The position numbers were made by a program, and so were the translations under genes. A stretch of 64,000 nt of DNA from an uncultured Paracoccaceae bacterium (GTDB taxonomy: Bacteria > Pseudomonadota > Alphaproteobacteria > Rhodobacterales > Rhodobacteraceae). This document shows, piece after piece, positions 60,101 to 64,000 of the stretch; positions within the stretch are counted from its first letter, which is position 1; every line of letters begins with the position of its first letter. The notes below the pieces were generated by a model. It was not told the origin of the DNA. It did no database searches and worked only from the letters and a program-made list of their open reading frames with translations. The stretch lies in contig CANMQJ010000015.1 in NCBI GenBank assembly GCA_947500005.1, forward strand, positions 62,001-126,000, in the 5' to 3' direction.

Positions 60101-61005
60101 GCTGAGGAGGCCAAGCCCCAAGAGGCCACGATGACCAAACCCTTGTCGTCCTGGCAGATCTGAAGAAGTGTGCCGCCTTCAGCCTCCACCCCGTCAGCCG
60201 CAGCACGCAATGCATCGGCACAGGCCAAGGCATCCGCTTCCGACCGGACGGGCGGACAGGACAGTCGAGCAAAAAGCACGTAAGCCCCGCGAAACTCCGC
60301 CAACCAGTCCATTCCCTGGGCCAAACCGACCCTTTGATGCGGTCGCAACCACTCGCTGGCGTCGATCTGCTCGAATGGCGTCGCGTCGACTAGCTGTTCG
60401 GAGACTGGCGGTCCCGGACCCACCGAGGCATTGTCGTCCTCACCGATCACGGCCCGGGCCGACGGGCTCAGCGTGACCCCGTCCGGGAGAAGATCCAACC
60501 CCTCGATTTCCTCCAGGACCTCTCCACAGAAGACGGGCATTCGCCCGCCAGACAGCATTGCGAGATCGAGCAGCCAGAGGTCTCCATAAGTGACCCCCGC
60601 CCGCATCGACAGGCCCGCGTCCATTCCAACGACCTCTCGCTGGACGTCACGCCCGGCCGCGGCGGCGGCGCGCACGGCCTTGGCCGGGTCGCCGGAAACC
60701 GGCCAGATCGCCGCCACGGCATCCCCGGCGTAGTACAGCAGATATCCGCCCCGATCCTCGATCGCACGGCTGACGAGGTCGAAAACGGCGTTGATTTCCG
60801 CACGAAGATCCTCGGCACCGCGCTCAGATCGCGCAATGGCCTCGGCCCCCATTCGTGAAAAGCCCGATAGATCGCAGTAGAGAACCGCACCTCTGTCGGA
60901 CACGGCGGTCGTGGCGGTTTGCCCATTGCGTAAGAAACGGCGGGCCTGCGGCGGCAGCAGCAAACGGTCAATCGCTTCGTCACGGTCGCTTGCGTCAGGG
61001 GCCAT
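57067..61005 (-). CDS. Double cyclase-homology / AAA ATPase / TPR protein (sAC-like architecture)
   Basis: 1312 residues, soluble. C1 homology domain about 35-190 with both metal Asp residues (D45 in 'LYCDLSGFS', D95 in 'YYAGDAVAA'). C2 homology domain about 240-390 with 'YVVVGDAINRAAGM', where the usual catalytic Asn is present but the Arg of the NxAAR motif is Gly. P-loop ATPase from about 415, Walker A 'FGEAGLGKSR' near 443-452, Walker B 'LIVDDAHW'. From about 780 on, helical TPR-like repeats. The order C1-C2-ATPase-repeats is that of soluble adenylyl cyclases and LuxR/MalT-like relatives. Whether it makes cAMP is open. No partner gene follows. Confidence 0.85.
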   Translation of the reverse strand: MAPDASDRDEAIDRLLLPPQARRFLRNGQTATTAVSDRGAVLYCDLSGFSRMGAEAIARSERGAEDLRAEINAVFDLVSRAIEDRGGYLLYYAGDAVAAIWPVSGDPAKAVRAAAAAGRDVQREVVGMDAGLSMRAGVTYGDLWLLDLAMLSGGRMPVFCGEVLEEIEGLDLLPDGVTLSPSARAVIGEDDNASVGPGPPVSEQLVDATPFEQIDASEWLRPHQRVGLAQGMDWLAEFRGAYVLFARLSCPPVRSEADALACADALRAAADGVEAEGGTLLQICQDDKGLVIVASWGLASSAWEDGGERAVLAAQSIAGAGGQVAVAGGKVFAGLVGADMYHQYVVVGDAINRAAGMSVLAPAPVVLDEATAEAAARRFETEPVAELPLKGQSSTVPVHAVRHERLRGTVHAGTLVGRSGEKAWLRNFSDRVAQGMQSDLAIFGEAGLGKSRLAGWLQNRLSQAGTPYFSIKGDGIRRAIGFTPIAPLVRDLMGLSVDADADTCRRELEIMGDENAPWLPLLNPVLPAELVETSETRALTGAGRAERTRDLMTRLLAHLLPRQTVLIVDDAHWLDSATWQLLDSVTRASDLSLVLLARLMGVEDLPSEARRFLDPDRVDTIQLGPLPEDEAGALAAQALGAEETAPPLAAFLHRKAGGHPLFTTALAQTLSARGIVRIEAGFAHLRLGEEGLSGLSIPSDAAVAVAERIAALSPAQQLTVKATSVLGRNFDEDAVAELHPLAEIDQVRADLQLIEKTGLVERLDTGGWRFHHAIVADAAYASLTSQQAKELHARVVQRIARRAGGEPDQADRVLLAHHAERAGDTDLALLHLTAAAANARAAYANLEVVEFLTRAIALAGAEADALILARWRYDIAYALRALGQYQRAEDFLKMCITGLDRAPPETGGQAIRGLLGGYAAFRFRPARSPQPDEKRAPVILAADATMMLSEIHYELNKIPFALAEILRGANLARRAGGDSATLAKLYIGMSLISTSLPWALDGDALQEQALDIAARLDDPATEAWILMVSGNYESGKAGWTRGAEQFLRSMEIAEAVGERKTWETAASTMGNLKRLEGRFEEAKGWSDITLAHSRDRGIVQGIIWSHNGRARDLLCLSQWDEMRGDIAALERLLSDPANALDANDNNKLVYHYARAALALDDGDEAGALLALDDALAIVAVTARPQVYMTQNAAFYSDLIRALWLRGHRDARMVERQTQVAKSAKRIGRQYRAGVPMAHLAAGDRAWIAGKQEAAAAAWRASARVAQERAMYFNAAHALDRLAQAGDPEAATARDRYLAEAGLTLPRLWRLAG

Positions 61006-61542
61006 CGTGATCCGTCCCGGAAAGGAGAGTGCATGTCGTCAGCCGGAAGTGTCGCGCTTTTCGACGTTTCAGATCAAGTGTTTCACGAGCACGTTTTGTC
61101 GGATCAATGCGAACCAGCCCAGGCAAAATCAGGATTGTTGTCGGTTATTTGGCCCAGAGACTGCGTCACCTGGCCAGACTAGCGGCACGGTGTGAGTTGA
61201 CAGTCTGCCGGCTGTTGAGACTGCTCTCCGAGTTGAAATGGTTTCAGACCGGTGCGTGGACAGCCGCGCCTTTGATGTGCACTGCCCGCATCGCCACACC
61301 CACAGCGCGTTTCATGCTCGTAGCTGCGATACGCCGAGTTTGACCCGTGTTGACTGGTGGCAAATTGGCCCACTGCTCCGCATTGTGGCCAAGAAAGCTT
61401 CCGGCGACCCACCGGCGGTCAGGCCGAGGCCCCGAGGAGGTTGGCCCCCTTGCCTTCCTGGCCTTGCCTGCACGCCTGACGGTTATCCGGGCCCGGCGCG
61501 ACCGATATTCGACGGCCATGGGCCGGTCCAGTATCTGGCCGG
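61006..61542. other. Gene-free stretch before the orphan RTX tail
   Basis: About 540 bp with several short overlapping frames on both strands but no recognised protein, ribosome-binding site or repeat. It probably contains the promoter of the cyclase-like gene at its left end. Confidence 0.5.
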
Positions 61543-61758
61543 GCCTTCGGCAACGCCACGGCGACTGAGGATCAGTTCCAGATCAACCTCGCCCATACCG
61601 CCGCGCCTGATGGCGAACGCTCTGGAGATGACGATGTTCAGGAGGCTTTCGTGATTTATCGCCCGACTGGACAGATCATGTGGGCGCTGGTCGATGGCGC
61701 AGGGCAGTCAAGCATCAACCTCCAGGTCGGCGGCGAGGTGTTCGACCTGTTGACCTGA
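61543..61758 (+). pseudogene. Orphan RTX C-terminal tail
   Basis: An in-frame segment of about 71 codons reads 'FGNATATEDQFQINLAHTA', 'DDDVQEAFVIYRPTGQIMW' and 'GGEVFDLLT' before a TGA. It is nearly identical to the last 70 residues of RTX2-RTX4 but has no repeats, start codon or ribosome-binding site before it; the homology stops sharply at about 61543. It is well preserved, in contrast to the decayed copy at 22181-22262. Confidence 0.8.
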
Positions 61759-61924
61759 CGACCGCTGGGGCAGCGCCAGCCTCCGCCCCGAACCGCGACG
61801 CGCACGTCTGTCCGGCTCTTTTGGAAACCTGGCCTTTTCGTGTTATTGTGATCTTGCATCGCGAGACCCGTTCTCGCGCGAAGTTCCCTTGGTCGAGTTT
61901 GACATTTCTGAAGGGGGAAGGCTT

Positions 61925-64000
61925 TTGGCAGAAGTTCTTGTTTTCAAGGCAAACCTTGAGCGGTTCGGGGGTGAACGCACTTACGGCTGGCTACTGGGCA
62001 CAGATTTCACCTTCGAAATCGCTCCCACTTCGCATCCCGATTCCAACTATATCGCCGACGACGCGCAGGTCGGATATGCCCAGATCACGTCGGGCATGTT
62101 CGCGACGCAGTCCCGTTATATCAACCCAAGCGGCGCAATTGACAGCAATCGCCTCGCGGTCTCCTCGGGCGACGGCTTTAGCTACCAGTTGACGGACACG
62201 ACGGGAACGGACTTCTATTCCCCCGCTGCGCTGACCTCGTTTGGCGAAGGCGCGGCATTTCTCGCGGTGAGCGAACGCGCCGATACATCGACCTCGGGCG
62301 GCGAGGCGCTGATGTTCACCGACGGTTCGACCACACCGCGCCTTCTGGTGGACGAACCGATCCGCGTCTACTGGAACCTGGGAGACGAGATCTGGGCGCG
62401 TGAAAGCTGGAGCCCGCGCCGCGCGAAAGACCTCGATATTTATCGCGTGACCGCTGATCTGAGCGTCACCAAGGTCTACGACTGGAACGGCGAGGAGAAC
62501 GACATCGAGGCCATCGAGGTTTTCGCCTTGGGGGACAATGTCTACCAGTTCGCCTGGGAGGGCAACGAACAGGAATTCTACCGCTTCGACGAACAGACAG
62601 GCATCTGGTCCAACCTCGAGATCGTGGTCTACCGTGCGGATTTCGCCGGCGTCACCACGGAGCGTTTCTATTACTGGGACGACAGATACGTGAATGACGA
62701 GTCCCGCGGAATCGAACTTTGGGCGAGCGACGGAACCGCCGGCACCCTCTTGGTGCGCGACATCTTTCCCGGCGAAGAGAGCGGCTATCCGGGCGACAGG
62801 CTCGCTGCGCTGACGGCCGCGGTGGGCGACCGTCTCTTCTTCTTCGCGAGGGCGAATGCAAATGATCTCGCAGAACTTTTCGTGACCGATGGCACGCTCG
62901 GGGGGACCGTGCAGGTGACCGGCACGGGGATGCCGTCCGGTCCGCTCAGCGGATACAATTCCTATTGGGACATGGTGGCTTTGGACGACAACCGCGTACT
63001 CTTGGTGGCGAACGGCGCATCGGGAACCGAACTGTACGTCAGCGACGGCACGCCCGATGGCACGGGCCTCGTCGCGGACATAGCTGCAGGAGAGGACGGG
63101 TCCTTTCCGATCATTCTCGAAACCTATGGTGGGATGGGCTATTTCACGATCTCGTCCGGCGACAACAAGGACCGGATCTGGGTGACTGACGGCACGGCTG
63201 ACCGGACCTTCGCGCTTCAAGATTTGCGTGACTCCGGCAACGGCATCCGTCCCGCGATGGCCGAAGTCGTGCAACTCGACCTGGCCAATCTGCCATTCCG
63301 TCCCTTCCAGGGTGACGCGGGTGACAATATCCTTCGAGGTGACGTCACGCGGGATCTCCTGGCGGGTCTTGGTGGAAATGACCTTGTCGATGCCGGTCCG
63401 GGCAACGACAGGGCGCTGGGAGGCGACGGAAACGACACCCTGATTGGGGGTGATGGCGATGATACGCTCATCGGCGGAGAGAGCGAGGACGACCTTCGCG
63501 ACGTAATTTATGGCGGCAACGGCGCGGACAGCGTCGATGGCGGTGACGGCAATGACGAGTTGCGGGGCGATGCGGGCAATGACACGTTGAATGGCGGGTT
63601 CGGCACCGACACCGTGATTGGCGGCGCAGGCGATGATGTCCTGACCGGAGAGGCTTGGTCGGATGTGCTCTTTGGCAATGACGGCGACGATTTCGTGAAC
63701 GGTGGGTTCGGCTATGACCGGATCAACGGTGGGGAAGGCGCGGACCGGTTCTTCCATCTCGGGGTGGCAGACCACGGCTCGGACTGGGTGCAGGATTACC
63801 AAGCGACCGAGGGCGATGTGTTGGTATTCGGCCAGGCCGCGACGGCGGGCCAGTTCCAGATCAACCTTGCCCACACGGCGACACCCGACGGGGAGCGCTC
63901 GGGAGACTACGATGTGCAGGAAGCCTTCGTGATCCATCGCCCGACAGGACAGATCATTTGGGCGCTCGTGGATGGCGAAGGGCAATCCAGCCTCAACCTC
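61925..64000 (+). CDS. RTX-type secreted protein 4: ELWxSDGT-repeat and RTX domains (3' end cut)
   Basis: At least 692 residues; the frame is open to the window end, which falls about eight codons before the expected stop. The best start is a TTG at 61925 behind AAGGGGGA; no ATG fits. Residues about 20-450 form a propeller-like domain with units such as 'GIELWASDGTAGTLLVRDI', 'ELFVTDGTLGGTVQ', 'ELYVSDGTPDGTGLVADI' and 'RIWVTDGTADRT'. RTX nonapeptides begin near 465 and end in the shared tail ('DFVNGGFGYDRINGG', 'GADRFFHLGV', 'DHGSDWVQDY'). Function of the propeller part unknown; secretion type I by family. Confidence 0.83.
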   Translation, partial: MAEVLVFKANLERFGGERTYGWLLGTDFTFEIAPTSHPDSNYIADDAQVGYAQITSGMFATQSRYINPSGAIDSNRLAVSSGDGFSYQLTDTTGTDFYSPAALTSFGEGAAFLAVSERADTSTSGGEALMFTDGSTTPRLLVDEPIRVYWNLGDEIWARESWSPRRAKDLDIYRVTADLSVTKVYDWNGEENDIEAIEVFALGDNVYQFAWEGNEQEFYRFDEQTGIWSNLEIVVYRADFAGVTTERFYYWDDRYVNDESRGIELWASDGTAGTLLVRDIFPGEESGYPGDRLAALTAAVGDRLFFFARANANDLAELFVTDGTLGGTVQVTGTGMPSGPLSGYNSYWDMVALDDNRVLLVANGASGTELYVSDGTPDGTGLVADIAAGEDGSFPIILETYGGMGYFTISSGDNKDRIWVTDGTADRTFALQDLRDSGNGIRPAMAEVVQLDLANLPFRPFQGDAGDNILRGDVTRDLLAGLGGNDLVDAGPGNDRALGGDGNDTLIGGDGDDTLIGGESEDDLRDVIYGGNGADSVDGGDGNDELRGDAGNDTLNGGFGTDTVIGGAGDDVLTGEAWSDVLFGNDGDDFVNGGFGYDRINGGEGADRFFHLGVADHGSDWVQDYQATEGDVLVFGQAATAGQFQINLAHTATPDGERSGDYDVQEAFVIHRPTGQIIWALVDGEGQSSLNL

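Noticed and set aside
61991..63985. A 664-codon minus-strand frame opposite RTX4
   Set aside because: Same antisense artefact of RTX composition; the plus-strand frame encodes recognisable SDGT and RTX domains and the shared tail.

Overview
The window looks like a piece of a marine alphaproteobacterial genome, probably Rhodobacteraceae (Roseobacter group). This rests on the high GC content, the density of TRAP and TTT solute transporters, tightly overlapping catabolic operons, an HWE-type histidine kinase, and large secreted RTX-type calcium-binding proteins. No rRNA, tRNA, CRISPR array or intact insertion sequence was seen. The species assignment is inference.

Region 1 (1-17.1 kb) is a catabolic island. 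It starts with the 3' end of a ThDP-dependent enzyme, a strong terminator, and a tctC-tctB-tctA tricarboxylate-type transporter. A glyoxalase-like VOC protein, a DadA-like FAD oxidoreductase and a YwrD-type gamma-glutamyltransferase follow. Next comes a seven-gene minus-strand operon with mostly overlapping start/stop codons: FAD oxidoreductase, TRAP DctM, DctP, DctQ, M81 peptidase, D-aminoacylase-like amidohydrolase, CobW-type GTPase. It is transcribed divergently from an XRE-cupin regulator, and ridA lies behind that regulator. The simplest reading is uptake of N-acyl or D-amino acid compounds, deacylation, FAD-dependent oxidation to imines, and imine clearance by RidA. GTATAC-centred palindromes sit in all three divergent promoter gaps.

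Region 2 (17.3-22.05 kb) holds a multi-PAS/GAF HWE histidine kinase with a single-domain response regulator, and an AI-2E family permease.

Region 3 (22.1-28.45 kb) holds two large RTX proteins, a decayed RTX tail, and remnants of an IS66 transposase and probably a serine recombinase.

Region 4 (28.4-34.8 kb) is a second transport/deacylase module: LysR, TRAP DctM-DctP-DctQ, canonical N-acyl-D-amino-acid deacylase, and a CuyA/D-cysteine-desulfhydrase-like PLP enzyme. Its TRAP proteins closely resemble those of region 1.

Region 5 (34.8-41.7 kb) is a cluster of small and conserved hypothetical genes: two transglutaminase-like proteins, a zinc-ribbon microprotein, two paralogues with an F-x-PF-x-x-PG motif, a seven-repeat Cys-rich exported protein, and a Crp/Fnr regulator.

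Region 6 (41.7-45.6 kb) is a CHRD-RTX-Ig-like fusion protein preceded by a 33-bp tandem repeat.

Region 7 (45.8-54.1 kb) is a DUF1254 locus: four exported DUF1254/DUF1214 proteins, an outer-membrane beta-barrel candidate and two divergent AraC-type regulators.

Region 8 (54.3-61 kb) holds a Crp/Fnr regulator, a LysE exporter, a small membrane protein, a bile-acid:Na+ symporter family protein, and a 1312-residue double-cyclase/AAA/TPR protein resembling soluble adenylyl cyclase in architecture.

Region 9 (61-64 kb) holds an orphan RTX C-terminal tail and then a fourth RTX protein cut by the window end. The most unusual theme is the RTX set: four proteins with unrelated N-termini share one near-identical C-terminal module, and two free-standing tail fragments lie nearby.
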